This document shows, piece after piece, positions 35,601 through 47,600 of a stretch of DNA of 64,000 nt. How positions within the stretch are numbered: the stretch's first letter is position 1; the number at the start of each line of letters is the position of its first letter. Position numbers and translations under genes: made by a program. This stretch comes from Armigeres subalbatus. Lineage: Eukaryota > Arthropoda > Insecta > Diptera > Culicidae. The notes under the pieces were generated by a model that saw nothing but the letters and a program-made list of their open reading frames with translations, had not been told where the DNA came from and did not search any database. Location: assembly GCF_024139115.2 (NCBI RefSeq), contig NW_026942982.1, forward strand, positions 372,001-436,000. Reading direction: 5' to 3'.

Positions 35601-36583
35601 TCCCAAGTAACATTTCAATTTATTCCGCTCTAGGAAAGGTTTTCCAAGATCAATTTATAAAGATCTAACAATAAAAACCAGATATATACACGGCAACCTT
35701 CACGCAAGCCTCTTATAAGAGTAAGATATGCTTAAAGTGGCCCTCTCCTGATAACCACTATAAACCTATCATAGAGCATTTAAAGCTTTTTTAAACACCA
35801 CCTGCAAAAAAGAGGGTTGGCTTGCAGCAGCTGCCAAAATGTTGCTGAAAAGAGAAACAAAACTTTGCAGAAAATAATAACAAAATGGTTTTGATGGAAG
35901 TTATGATGATGACAACAAAATAATATTTCTTTCAGGTTTGTTTTCGATTTACTGCCATTATGAAAATGAGGTGCGCCGTCCAATTTTCATGGTCAAAGCT
36001 GGTGAAAAAAATAAGGTTGAACACCACGCGCCGCAATATAACGTACCTCAGGAAATATATTGAAAACTTTATTACCACATTATCTAAGATGTCTGCTAAA
36101 TTGATTAGTACTTTTACCGAGTAATTAATAAGTAAAATTTGTTGTCAGAAAAGGCATGATACGCGTTGAAAATTACGTTTAATCGTAAATTTCAGTGATG
36201 TATTTTTCACTGACTTCGAGCATTTCCATTTCAATATGGCCATCATGGAATTTGATCGAAGAAAATTTCGCTTTTACAACGACCGTCATAAACTCTTCGC
36301 AATGCAAACATTCTTATGGGGTAATTCAGTTGACCACATTATGACCAACAACTGAAGCTTTATCGAGCGTTGAGAATTAGATTTATTACGCTCCTTATCA
36401 CAACCATAGATCTGTTCATATGGTCAACAAACGTTTGACGTTTAAAGCATTTCAGCGGTTTATGAGAGGTTTAGATGGCGATAAGAGCGTCAATAAAACT
36501 GAGCAATTAGCTTGGTGATTGCTGTCATAAGTCTGCAATAAGAATTAGATAAACCCAAGAAGCATGGAAATTGTTACTTGGGA
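35601..36583. mobile_element. TIR element inside BEL-Pao pol
   Basis: TCCCAAGTAACATTT at 35601 pairs with AAATTGTTACTTGGGA ending at 36583. Sub-terminal similarity continues (TAAACCT.TCATA and ATTTAAAGC-like words). It is about 983 bp and non-coding. It separates two consecutive pieces of BEL pol, which places its boundaries. Confidence 0.7.
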
Positions 36584-36837
36584 TGATGATAAAGAGATTA
36601 CTATTTTGAAAAATCTGAACGTTGTGAAGGAAATTAGTCTGAGAAACTTGAGTCCGATTGGAAACTTTCACCGGAAGGCCGCATTGAAGGTTCTTCGTGT
36701 GCTGTATACGACGCCAAATTTCCAGTGATCCTCCCTGAAAATCCGAATTACTGAGCTTTGTTAGACTGGTACCACCGAAAGTTTTAATCATACAACGTGA
36801 AACTGTTAAGAAAATTATTTTCAGGTTTTTAGTGGAA

Positions 36838-37575
36838 TGTCTTCACTTGTCATAAGACGTACCTTGACGAGATACGTATTTCGACCTCAACAATAAGGTC
36901 GTCTTCTTTAGCGACTTGGTAGTCATATGGCTACACTTCTACCTCGCCATGAAGGTCGTGGGCTCAATCCAGGTCCGTTCCATCTCCTACTTTGTATCTT
37001 TCTCTATATTTCTCATGTTCGAGCAATCGCTAGAACTGAAATGGACTTCCATACCGTTTTTCATTCTATTCCCATACCTTCAACGGTATTCTAACAGTAA
37101 TCTGCTAGAATTGGAAATGAACTAATAGAGCTCGTTTTCTACATCCAATTAGAAATTCCATCAGTTTCTTTCTCCTATCTATCACATTTGGCAGCTCGTT
37201 AACCAAGACGGACCTCTGCCAACGGACCTACCCCAAAAATTCCAACAAATTCCGCATGAACTCATTAGCAAGTGCAGTGGTATATTCGGCTTGCAGTGTG
37301 GCGAGTGATTGCATCATCATTTCCTCCCCTTCCCTACATTGACTTGCATTCTGACGTGGCAGGCGCCAGTATGACTTAAGAAATGGATTACCAATGCTTG
37401 TACATTGAAGATGTTGCTAGTCCCAAGCAAACATCTATTGGTTCCCTGTGCAAGAACAGCTGATCTGGTCATAATGGACTAATAGAGTAGCAACTACGTA
37501 GCAGTCAATCAAGCTCAAGCTCAAGCTCGTAAGCTCAACAGTAAGGTCGTCTTCAGTGTCTCGTACTTGACTCGA
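36838..37575. repeat. Foldback half copy split by a SINE
   Basis: 36838-36906 carries TGTCTTCACTTGTCATAAGAC up to AATAAGGTCGTCTTC. 37534-37575 repeats CTCAACAGTAAGGTCGTCTTC and continues with AGTGTCTCGTACTTGACTC, the inner end of the arm. The family's complete copy is at 20634-20849. Confidence 0.75.
36907..37533 (+). mobile_element. tRNA-derived SINE with AGCTCA-repeat tail
   Basis: A tRNA-like head (36910-36982) contains TGGTAGTCATATGGCTAC and the B-box-like GGGCTCAATCC. The tail is AAGCTCAAGCTCAAGCTC at 37511-37528. The flanking duplication of about 21 bp (36886-36906 and 37534-37554) has a single mismatch. At 627 bp it is long for a SINE, so a second element may lie inside. Confidence 0.75.
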
Positions 37576-37950
37576 CTTGAAGAAAATAATCTTCATTCCT
37601 ATGTCCTCTCCATACATGGGCGGTGCGTGGGAAAGAATGGTAAGAGCAGTTAAAATAGCAATGGATTCGATCAATTGCTCCCGAACGCCATCGGAAGAAG
37701 TGGTACACACGGTGTTATGTGAGGCAGAGTCGATGATCAACTCCAGACCGTTCGTTGATGTACATACCTACCGCTGGAGGCTTCGGACCAGGAGGCATTG
37801 ACCTCAAATCATTTTATTCTTCTGAGTTCAACAGAGTCAAGCAGCCAGAAAAACTACCAACCACGAAGGCGAGTGTCGTGATTTCTGGTTTTTGATTCAT
37901 AAAATGCCAATCCAAACGATGAGTTCATTATGTTGAGGAGAGGGTTTGGG

Positions 37951-38631
37951 TAGGGACGTTTCCGATACTTCAAAATATCGATATTTGATTCGATGTGATA
38001 TTCGAATCAAAGTATCGATATCACCGACTATTTGGAATGAAAATATCGATATATCGGAAAATCATATGATATTACAAAAGGAAAATTAAGTATTTTCACG
38101 AGAAAATCTATTGAAACATCCTTAACTAAAAAAGAAAAAAAATTATCAAGAAATTATAGGCAGGATTTTTTTTAAATTTTCACATTCATCAAAATTTACG
38201 CATAAAGTCCCAACAGAAATAAATTCATTATTTTCATCAGAATACCCGTAGAAATATTTTAAGAAAAATTTCCAAAAATATCTTTCTAAATTCTTAAGTT
38301 GATTTATCTAATTTATCATAGAAACACAGATGTTGCATAACCGTCAATGCAAAGTGTAGAGATGCCCAAAAATATTTGTGATGGCTGCGCACACCTCACA
38401 AAATTCTCTGAACCTATAAAATACGGCATTTCAGATCCATTTTGAAGTATTTTCTTTCACAAAACACAATGCAATTGTTGTTTTTGTGTTACTTTATTCT
38501 AATTCAATATATCGATATCGAAAGCAAAAATATCGATATACCACGATATATGAAAGCAAAATATCGATACAAAAATATCGGATATCGAAACAAAAATATC
38601 GATATTCCGATATAGTTTCGGAACGTCTCTA
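37951..38631. mobile_element. hAT-like non-autonomous element rich in ATCGATA
   Basis: The termini are TAGGGACGTTTCCGATAC and the inverted TATAGTTTCGGAACGTCTCTA. The flanks GTTTGGG and GTTTGGA look like a degenerate duplication. At least six ATCGATA words cluster near both ends, between AT-rich interior sequence. No transposase is present. Confidence 0.65.
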
Positions 38632-38767
38632 GTTTGGAGTTTCTTGATAAGTCTTGCTCCTCTTTCAATTATGGATTCTTGATAACCTGTTCTTGATTTC
38701 CTCCTTTTCTTCAAATTTGATGCGTTCGTCATGCCATCCGTTGTAAGAATGACCTCTTGCCCTTTAA
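38632..38767. other. Short unassigned spacer
   Basis: No feature recognised between the hAT-like element and the 3' end of the second Jockey copy. Confidence 0.3.
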
Positions 38768-40885
38768 CTTTTTTTTATTAACTTAAATTCAATTTATTTT
38801 CATTTCTTTAGTGTGTAACAACTTTCTTACAGTTTAAGTGTTTGGCCTTTTGGCCCTTCAGCTTTATGAATGATTAGGTTTTAATTATTTGTGAAGGAAT
38901 TTTTTATAGTTTGTCTAATTTATGCTGTTGCCTTTAGGAGGCATTAGTTACTTGAAAATTTGATAACCTAACTACGATACACTAATATTTACAATAAAAA
39001 TTTGATAACCTAGATTGGAACTAGCGCCCTAATTAAAGCCTGATCCGAATGCAAGCAACGGACCCTAAACTTTCTTTACACTCACCAAAGCGTTCATGTA
39101 AGTTTTTATTCCGGCCAGACGGTGGACCTCGGATGTTCTTGTCCTGGGAGGGGTGTTGAGGATCATCCTCAGGAATTTGTTTTGGACCCGTTGAAGTTTT
39201 AAGGTGGTGGGTTTTAGCGCAGCTTTCCCAAACCGAGCATGCCGTATTCTGATCACAGGGAGTGATTTGCTTGTAGACAGCAAGCTTATTTTCAGGGACA
39301 ATGACGACCGCCGGTTGATCCAAAAGTACCAGTAGTTTCAACAAACGTTACACTTTGTCACCGTTTGTCAACCTTTACCTGAAAATAAGCTTGCTGTCGA
39401 AAGTTATACTGCGACGACATGTTGTGCGCTTTGGAACTCGCTCCGCTGATTGAGACGGAATGTCCTGCCGACAGGTAATTATTGATGATTTCACCAGTAG
39501 CTGGGGAAGATTGGCGTTGTAGTTTGACCAGGCCATCATGCCAACATTGTCAAATGCCTTCTCGACATCGAAGTAAGGCCATGGCGGATGTTTTGAATAC
39601 AAACTTGTTCCGTCTGAGGACGTTGGTAACTCGGAGTCAGTTGGTGTACAGTTGACCGACCGCGTCGGAACCAAACTGTTCCTCAAGCAAGATGTTGAGA
39701 TTTTCGGCAGACTCAAGTAACCGATGATGATAGCTTTTCGTAGCTTGGATAACCCTGAGAGAGAAGGCTGATGGGTCGATCTTTTGGAGGACGGATCCTT
39801 CCAGGCTTCCGGATGGATGACTTTCGCCTGACTTCAGGACGATGGGAAGTAGCTGAGCCGGACTGATTAAAGATCAGCGAGAGAGTGCTCGAAGAAGAGC
39901 ACTCATGTGTTTGAGCTCGAGATTCAGGATGCTGTCGAAGCCTGGGGCCTTCATGTTCTTCGACGATTTGATATAGGCCGTCAATTAGTCCTGAGATCTC
40001 CAACTCCTCCGAAGTCGTTGGAATCAAATGGATGTTGTTAGCATGCTCGTGACGGCTGCTTCTGTAGGACTGACGATGTTCTCCCAAGATTTGTGAGCTG
40101 ACGAAGTACGACCTATTTCACGACCTTCTGCAGGATTTCAAGCGATCCTTAGAGCCATTATTGTCTAGTGGGATCAAAGTGGAATGGGCCGAGGCTTGGA
40201 TTTTAGAATTTTGGTCATTTTCCAGAACGCTTAGCATAATCTGGGAAGTGCGATCTTTTCGAAGTCGTTATTTTGAGGTCCACCATTCTGGCCTTGATAA
40301 TTTTGTGATTCGATTCAGCGTAGCGCTAAGGCAGTCGTACTGGAACTGCCTGCGAGTGACATTCCCGCAATAGCATCAATCTTGGTGAGGTGTATCGATG
40401 TTTAAGGAGTTGCTTACCTGCCGAGCCTTGGACTGCTGCTCGGGCCCCGGATCTGCCTCTTCGATGCGCACAGCTGGCGGTCGATACTTCCGGCGTCTCG
40501 GACGCACTTCGTAATCGACAAGTTGTCGAGCACACTGCTGGAACGCTGCCAGTTCACTCGATGTTAGTTTCGCCTTGTTGGCTCGTGCCGATTAACTGAA
40601 GTTCACTCAGCCACCACCGGATATGGTCGAGAACTAAGTTCTTGGAAGACGACCGGCCGGGAAACGTGATCGTACATGTTCGTGATGTAGATGTCGAGCG
40701 TAGCATGGGCCCCGGACCGTGTCAACCGGGTAGGGCTATCGGGGCTCAGGATAATTGTGGTAACCTCTGGTTCGTCGTTGGACAGACGACTCCTTTCAGT
40801 TGGAGACAGTGTTTCCCACGATTGGTGCTTTGCGTTCAGATCTCCGGCGATGATGAACTGCCCCTGCCGCCGAGTCTGAATGGCG
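38768..40885 (-). pseudogene. Jockey-clade LINE, copy 2, 5'-lost
   Basis: The A-rich 3' end is seen as T at 38768-38776. The 3' UTR shares GCCTCCTAAAGGC with copy 1. The RT thumb region lies at 39033-39344 (PKQIPEDDPQHPS, or KFLRMILNTPPRTRT in the next frame). The RT core at 39375-39716 has YFDVEKAFDNVGMMAW. The endonuclease at 40603-40911 has FIIAGDLNAKHQSW, TLDIYITNMYDHVSRPVVF, and a damaged SDHYPV block (SSRPYPV). Gag and the leader are missing, because the element is cut at about 40885, where an RTE LINE begins. Multiple frameshifts. Confidence 0.85.
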
Positions 40886-42417
40886 CTGAGAGTACAGGCA
40901 GTGAAAGTCAAGGCAGCGGAGGAGATGACTACGTCAGTTCAGCGGACGATGGAAGCCAACCAGCCCTTGAGGGAAGTTAAAGACCAATAAAGCAGCTGGT
41001 AAGAATGGTATCGGGCTGAGCCATCAAGATGGCCGAAAAGCTGCCACTTGCCTGCACAAATTGATAGTCAGAATCTGGGAAACTGAACAGCTACCGGAGG
41101 AGTGGAAGAAGGGTTATATGCCCATCTACAAGAAAGGGACAACTGGAGTGTGAGAACTTTCGAGCGATCACCATCCTTAATGCCGCCTACAAAGTGATAT
41201 CCCAGATCATCTTCCGTCGTCTGTCACCATTAGTGAATGAGTTCGTGGAAGTTATCAAGCGGCTTCGTTGACGGCCGCTCGACAACGGACCAGATCTTTA
41301 CTGTACGCAAATCCTTCAAAATGCCGTGAATACAGGTCCCAACGCACCATATGTTCGTTGATTTCAAGGCGCATACGACAGTAAGACCGCGTAGAGCTAT
41401 GGAAAATTATGGACGAGAACGGCTTCCTGGGAAGCTTACCAGACTGATCAAACAACGGTGGATGGTGTGCAAAACTGTGTGAAGATTTCGGCGAACACTC
41501 AGTTCGTTCGAATCGCCCGGGGACTAAGACAAGGTGTGGACTTTCGTGCCTTTGTTCAACATTGCGCTAGAAGGTGTCATGCGGAGAGCCGGGTGTAACA
41601 GCCGGGTACGATTTTCAACAGATCCAGTCAATTTATTTGCTTCGCGATAACATGGCATTTCCGAATTTGCAAAGGTGGCAGAACTGTACACCCGCCTGAA
41701 ACGTGAAGCAACAAAAGTTGACTGGTGGTGAATGCGTCAAAGACAAAGTACATGCTTGTGGGCGGAACCGAGGCGACAGGGCCCGCCTGGGAAGCAGGTT
41801 ACGATAGACGGGATACCTTCGAGGTGGTGAGGAATTCGTCTACCTCGGATCCTTACACGCTGACAACAACGTTAGTCGTGAATACGAGGCGCATCATCTG
41901 TGGAAGTCGGCCTACTACGGTCCAGAAGAAACTGCGGTCGAAAAGATTCGCCACCGCACCAAATGTTCATCTCAAGACGCTTATAAGACCGGTTGTCCTC
42001 TACGGACATGAAACATGGACAATCTCGAGGAGGACTTGCAAGCACTCGAGTATTCGAGACGGTGCTTAGGACCATCTTTGGCGGTGTGCAAGAAGACGGT
42101 GTGTGGCGGCGAAGAATGAACCAGAATCGCCCAGCTCTACGGCGAACCCAGTATCCAGAAGGTAGCTAAAGCCGGAAGGTACGATGGGCGGGACATTTGC
42201 AAGAATGCGGACAGCAACCCTGCAAAGATGGTGTTCGCTTCAATCGGCAGGTACGAGACGGCGTGGAGCGCAGCGAGCGAGTGGGCAAAGGTCAAGAAAC
42301 GCTTGAGCATAAGGGCGTATCGAGGATGGAGAATGCGGCCTCGAACCGTGTATTGTGGCGTCAAATTGTTGATTCAGTGTTATCTGTTTAGATGTAAACT
42401 AAATAAATGAATGAATA
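40886..42417 (+). pseudogene. RTE-type LINE, copy B, 3' part
   Basis: The RT runs through ECENFRAITILNAAYKVI, IFRRLSPLV, the FVDF block and FNIALEGVMRRAGC. The C-terminal region follows, with VNASKTKYMLVGG, LIRPVVLYGHETW, GVQEDGVWRRRMN and RYDGRDICKNADSNPAKMVF. The 3' end is AAATAAATGAATGAAT at 42401-42416, the short tandem tail usual for RTE elements. Frames change often. The 5' end abuts Jockey copy 2 inside its endonuclease. Clade assignment to RTE (JAM1-like) is an inference from tail and motifs. Confidence 0.78.
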
Positions 42418-43115
42418 CTCGCCGCACCAAGTCTCATCCGACAAGCAGTGTTCAGACTGGTTCAGGAGTTCTGCGCCGTCCTAGCAAAGTTGGATGTTCT
42501 TCGAGAGTACTTCCGAGGAGGCAATCCTGCAGGACGGAGCAGTATTACGAGGAGCGGAATGTAGCGGGAGGCGTTGAGACCATTCAACAGGAATGTACCA
42601 CAGGGATGCTGCAGATCTGACGGGCGACTTCTACAGAACAGCGCCGTTGGTGTGAAGATGACAGCGAAAGGTCAACGAAAAGAAAAAAGATATCGAGAAG
42701 AACAGAACAAACATATTGATTTAGTGCACACGAACAGATTATATCTTAAAATTAGAAATTTGTATGTTGATGGAGACATTCTACAAACTGGGATTAGCTA
42801 TTATGATATTATGATGTTAGATCACATGCTAGATTTGTCTAATGAATTGTGTCCCGTAAAACCGAATTATACTAAACAAAACTGGCTGACTAGAACAGAT
42901 CACCGAGAGATCTCTGAAGAAAATTGCAAAAAAATGTTTCGCATTGAATAAAAGAAATAGAAAGACAATACGAACTTTTTCTTTTCTACTTGTTGCTACG
43001 CGATGAACGAGAAAGAATTTTGACTTTAGTAGGAAACTCGATCGTATTACAGAAGTATATTTGCATAGTTGGACGTAAAGTGAACAGAAATTCTTCTGAA
43101 GTCGGAGAGGCTTAA
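42418..43115 (+). pseudogene. Unrecognised plus-strand reading frame, broken
   Basis: One frame is open from 42418 to 42951 with a single stop near 42564. A shift of one base at about 42950 leads into a second open frame that ends with TAA at 43113-43115. The first 230 bases are GC-rich, and the rest is AT-rich with high Lys, Ile, Asn and Tyr. Words seen are NRLYLKIRNLYVDGDIL and LSNELCPVKPNY. I do not recognise a family, and nothing resembles RT, integrase, transposase or a zinc knuckle. It converges on the minus-strand frame at 43112-43564. A remnant of a compact DNA-virus-like genome or a Polinton-like element is possible but unproven. Confidence 0.45.
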
Positions 43116-43143
43116 TGATTTTTTACTTCTCCGACATCAGAAG
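43093..43143. repeat. 18-bp-stem hairpin between convergent frames
   Basis: CTTCTGAAGTCGGAGAGG (43093-43110) pairs with CTTCTCCGACATCAGAAG (43126-43143) with two mismatches. The loop contains the overlapping stop codons of the two convergent frames. Each arm encodes the same type of C-terminal peptide on its own strand (SSEVGEA and ASDVGEV). Confidence 0.85.
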
Positions 43144-43564
43144 CAATTATATGATTTTGATTAAACGAATCTAATTCGAAAACAGTAGAAAGAGAATGTC
43201 GTAGAAGATATTTATTGAATTGTTTTGTGACAATACCCTGCATCAAAGCTACTGAACCTTCTGATTGCATGTTCGTTTGCCAGAAATATTTATATTCTGT
43301 CAAAAACAGCTAGATTGAATGTCTCTTATCCGACGGCACTTTTCTAGTGAAGTTCGTTAGATAAGGTTATTTAACACAATAAATTACGCCAACGCACGGA
43401 TCGCAATATTCTTTCCTTTTACTACAAGAGCATTTCAGCTGATTGCCTACTCGGTACACGTTCGCCATTTTACAAACCATGCCTTGATCTGCAGTAACTA
43501 AGGGTCTACGCGTAATAAGAATTTTACGTTTCAATCGACATGAAATATCATTATAAATCTTCAT
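43112..43564 (-). pseudogene. Unrecognised cysteine-rich minus-strand frame, broken
   Basis: Two segments in the same frame (43367-43564 and 43112-43303) are separated by two stops. The first part is Cys-rich: CSCSKRKEYCDPCVGVIYC. The second part is mixed and ends DVGEVKNH. Its TAA stop (43114-43112) overlaps the stop of the convergent plus-strand frame. Upstream of the ATG at 43564 is an in-frame stop, and another frame looks open for about ten codons, which suggests a further frameshift. No family recognised. The Cys pattern could be a secreted or envelope domain, but this is speculation. Confidence 0.42.
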
Positions 43565-43696
43565 CCTCTATGAGCCTTAAATAATCTTTTTTTTTAAATG
43601 AGACAAAACACTATCCGCGGGTGTAAAAATTTCAAAAAAGAGACTTGTTACCGGTAGTTCTTTTAACCAGCGGATAACATATTATAATACAGTTAG

Positions 43697-43880
43697 CATT
43701 AGCATTAGCATTGAGCAATTCACTGCAAATTCGTAGGTGGTACAAGCCAAGACTATTGTATGAGAGTAGCATCACTTTCATCCGTTACCACAGATATTGA
43801 TTTGGGACTAATCACGATCTCTTAGATGGAAGGAATCGTTTTGGTAGAACGTGAAACACAGAAAGAACTATTATCAATTC
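43697..43880 (-). mobile_element. GCTAAT-tailed SINE, internally deleted copy
   Basis: The tail is seen as TTAGCATTAGCATTAGCATTG at the left. The body ATCCGTTACCACAGATATTGA matches 18770-18790 in inverted orientation, and the ACGTTCTACCAAAACGATTCC region matches 18540-18560. The middle and the tRNA-like head are missing. It immediately precedes the TIR element interrupted by the BEL element. Confidence 0.75.
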
Positions 43881-43883
43881 AGT

Positions 43884-44022
43884 GCAAATCCGAATTATAG
43901 CCGCTAACAAAGTTGGATTTTTCTCACAATTCGTACGTTAAACCTAACTTCGGAAGTGGTGCGCTGTTTTCATTTGGTGATGTGCTATAGAGCCACTACT
44001 TTGAAATTAGGTTTAACGTATG
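43884..44022 (+). repeat. TIR element, left part, split by the BEL element
   Basis: GAATTATAGCCGCT, then TTGGATTTTTCTCACAAT and TACGTTAAACCTAA, form the left arm. The right arm begins inside this piece (TTAGGTTTAACGTATG at 44007-44022) and resumes at 51210-51278. Removing the LTR element gives one palindromic element of about 210 bp. Confidence 0.82.
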
Positions 44023-44660
44023 TGTTAACTTTCGGTGGCGAAGAAGAAGTGGTCTTCGAGATTTACAATATCAGTGTATTTGTTGATATTTTAATATCCT
44101 GCATGAATGTGTAAACAGGGCATTACTGTTTGTGTTGAGGTACATCAGAGAAAATCTACTCACGTTTAGTCAAACTTTGTCTTCTATGTCCGTCCTTGTC
44201 CAAGTCCCTTTCTGGTAGTTTGAGGTCTGTTTATAGAAGTTCTTGATAGGTATATGTTTTGTAAATATTAATTTATATTCATTACCTGAGGTCAATTTTC
44301 ATGCACTCAGCGATTTAGGTTAGCATTAGGTAGATATATATTGCATAAGAATCTACATAAAATAGATAGTTTTATGTTGATATAGTTGTAAGTTCAAGTA
44401 TACTACCTTAGTTTAGAATAGTTTAAGCGAATAATATCAATATTTTAATGGGAATAATCAGTATAAAACAATATAATTCACTTTGTACTTCCTCGATATT
44501 ACACATGTCGTATGTTATTATTTATAATTCATATTGGTTATTAGTTGTCCATCTACCACTACTCGTCTATCATTTCTACGGTATAAGTATAGTATACATA
44601 TATTTGGATACAACCGATCATTATAATAGCTAGGGACGACACAACGCCGAGGTTGTAACA
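44023..44660 (-). repeat. BEL-Pao 3' LTR
   Basis: 638 bp, starting TGTTAACTTTCGG and ending GTTGTAACA on the plus strand. It pairs with 50572-51209. The differences between the two are largely short indels. Confidence 0.93.
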
Positions 44661-47600
44661 CTCCCCAGTATGCCAACTCAAAGCTTGGCTTACTTTCGCT
44701 CAAATATCAAGAACTGCTAGTTTAACGGCAGGACCTCATAAACACCTTTGCTAGTCTGTACCGTTGCGCTACGTACTTGCCTCCTTTTTCCACTATAAGC
44801 TATAACCCAGCCTTTGGGCCAACAGTTTCAGGGCAGCTCTGGATCTACGATAACGACGACGTCGTCAACAGCTATGGGTTTAACCTTTTGAACCATCTCG
44901 TTCTTCTTGTGATTTCAGGTAGATAGCTCCTAGCCAGCACCTCCCAGAACATGTTGGCCATTATCTGCGATGTCTATCCTTTTCGCCACACCTGAACGCT
45001 GTCATCACATAGTGTTAGGGTTTTGTTCCATCGATGAACCTAATAAAAATGGTTGGGTGTAAGGGCCACCTCCGATTCCTGATCCACAGGTACTTCAGTC
45101 AATGGGCGGCTGTTAAGCGTTGATTCTATCTGTATCAGTGTACTGCGCAATTCCTCGTCAGATGGTCGTTTGGTTTTATTACCTCAGTCAAATTTCGCTT
45201 GACCGATTGAATGAGCCGCTCCCAGCAACCACCCATGTGCGGACTAGCCGGTGGGTTAAAGTGCCAAGGACATAGTAGGCGTCGTAAATTCCTTCGCAAT
45301 TTCATGCTTATCAACGCGCGCAGAGCGTCGCGAAGTTCTTTAGATGCACCTACAAAATTAGTCCCTCTATCGCTGTAGAAACAACTGGAGACCCTCGGCA
45401 GCTCTATAAGTGTTCAACGCCGTAATGCACGAGCTGTGCTGAGGGTTAGCGACCTCAATGAAGAGCCCGGACAGTAAGACGTCATTAAGACCCCCAACGC
45501 TTTCGACTCTTCGCCCTATGACTTCGATGGGTCCAAAATAGTCCACCCCTACATGAGAGGAGGTCCAGGAGAGATGCGGCCATTCTTGCCAATGGAGGTT
45601 CAGCCATTTCTGGAGGAGCAGGGTTGCATCACGGTTACGACACCACTGGCAGCTATTCCTTATACTGCGTAGTGTTCGACGGAGTCTGGGATGCAATAAC
45701 GTCGGCGAACCTCGTTTATAACTGTCGCGTAATTTTGGTGGTGATATCTTTGGTGGAAATCAGCAAGAGAAGACTGGTTACCAGGGCTATCCAGGTATTA
45801 CCGGATATTTCTCATCAGGATACAGGAATGTACATTTCGCGGCTCTGCTGTTCATCCTCAATACGTTATCCTCACCCGAAACGGACTCATCTTATAAATT
45901 CTGCTGTTAGTTGATAGTCGTTTTTGGTGTCCATCTCCGTTGCAACGGCGGTATCTTCAACTCCTCATTGTATACATTTTGTTGGGCTTGGCGAAATGAT
46001 GCAACTGAGCCCACTGTAGTTCAGCTGATACCAAAGGTCCATGTTGCGAAAGATTGTTGATGTTGTTTCGCGTCATGTTGTCCACAAACCGCTTCACATA
46101 AGCCTAACTTTCAGCGAATCGTTTCCAATTTGAATATTTGGTTTGCAATGACAACCGGTTCTTCAGCTTTGATGTAGGTGTTGACGAGTGCGTTGATCGA
46201 AGTTCTTCGGTTGTTGTTTCTTGGTTAGAATGAATGATGGGCCATTTTGGCTCCGGCTGCTTTAAGGAATTCAGGCCCTTGGAACCAGCGATCGCTACAT
46301 CTCAGCTGTATATGTTTCGTCATTTGGTGCCGTCATCAGCTACATTCTGCTCCGATTTAATCCAGTTCAATCGTTGACTTCGGTAATGTCAGGATTTCGC
46401 TCACTCTTGCAGCCACGTATTGGCTGTACCGCCGATGGTCGGAACGTAACACAATACATTTGCAGGTCACACCAGAAAAAACGTCGTAGTACATGAATGG
46501 ACAATGATTTGATTATGCTATCAGCCAGCTGGCACCGATTGGCAACGAAGCTCTGATCGAGGTGTTGACAGATACTTCAGGGGAGCAACACGCGTTTTCG
46601 CCGCTACCAAAGCACATTCGATATCCGTCCTCCTCGAAACGTAGATATACAACGTCATTCCGTTTTCTCCTGCATCAACAAATGTGCAATTGAACCCGAT
46701 TACGATCACCTATGGACGTTTTTGACGGTAACATCAGGGAATTTGCAGTTCCTCAATTTCAGTAACGTTCTGTCCATGTTTCCAGCTGTCTAACCGCCCT
46801 CTATCGATCATCCCACTTCAGTCCTAGCGCCCATACATCTTGACGTGACCTTCAGAGCCATCAGGAAATGGGAGATAAGTCCTAACGGGTCAAATATACT
46901 CATAAGGATACGGAGCAGCTCTCGTTTTGTTGGAGTCTGCTTCCATCAAACAACTTCGCTCAAATCGAGTCAACAGATCTTATAAATGAAGCAATGATTG
47001 ATGTATTCCACCACATCCCTAAAACCTTTTCAGTAGCGTACTCGCCACTATATTGAAACATCTTCATTGGCTTTTCACCTAGGGCTTTCAAAACCTCGCA
47101 GATTGGACACCCAGTTCTAATCAAACCCACCTTGCGCGTGGATGTATTTTACCGACTTTGCTAGTTCAATGCTTCAGCTTCCGTCTCCGATACTGCGAGC
47201 ATGTCGTCGACATATGTTTGTTCTCCCGGCCTCAACTGCTAACGAAACTCTTCAGGAACCTCTGAGCGTTTTGTTCTTAACGATGAGCAGTGTCGGTGAG
47301 AGCATACTCCGAAGATCTACAGGGACTATGAATGTGCTGGCTCGCGTTCGCTGCTATCTTCGTTCCAAAAAACAGTTGATAAAGACGTCCTCAGGCCGTA
47401 TACCTATCTGGAGAAACATCTCGCGAATGTCTCCGCAAATACCAACACGATATTCACGAAATTTGTACCAAGACAGCAACCAACGAACTCAGCAAATCCG
47501 GACCTATTAACGCTCCGAGTTCAGACTAACTCCACTGAGGTTGCCGCGCGTCCCATACAATCCGAATCTTCCCTGGCTTGTGGGATTAATGACCGGAAAC

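Larger units (their letters stand above)
35108..37940 (+). pseudogene. BEL-Pao pol fragments: RNase H to integrase
   Basis: Three pieces in order on the plus strand. 35108-35600 is the RNase H region, with ALIASKAKVSSIEAIVYPRL and VDRYFW. 36586-36825 precedes the integrase, with AVYDAKFPVILPENP and LLDWYHRKF. 37577-37850 is the integrase C-terminal part, with SSPYMGGAWERMVRAVK and EAESMINSRPF. They are separated by a TIR element (35601-36583) and by a foldback half containing a SINE (36838-37575). A hAT-like element (37951-38631) follows. No LTRs were found. The RNase H and integrase would have served replication and insertion of an LTR retrotransposon. Confidence 0.82.
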
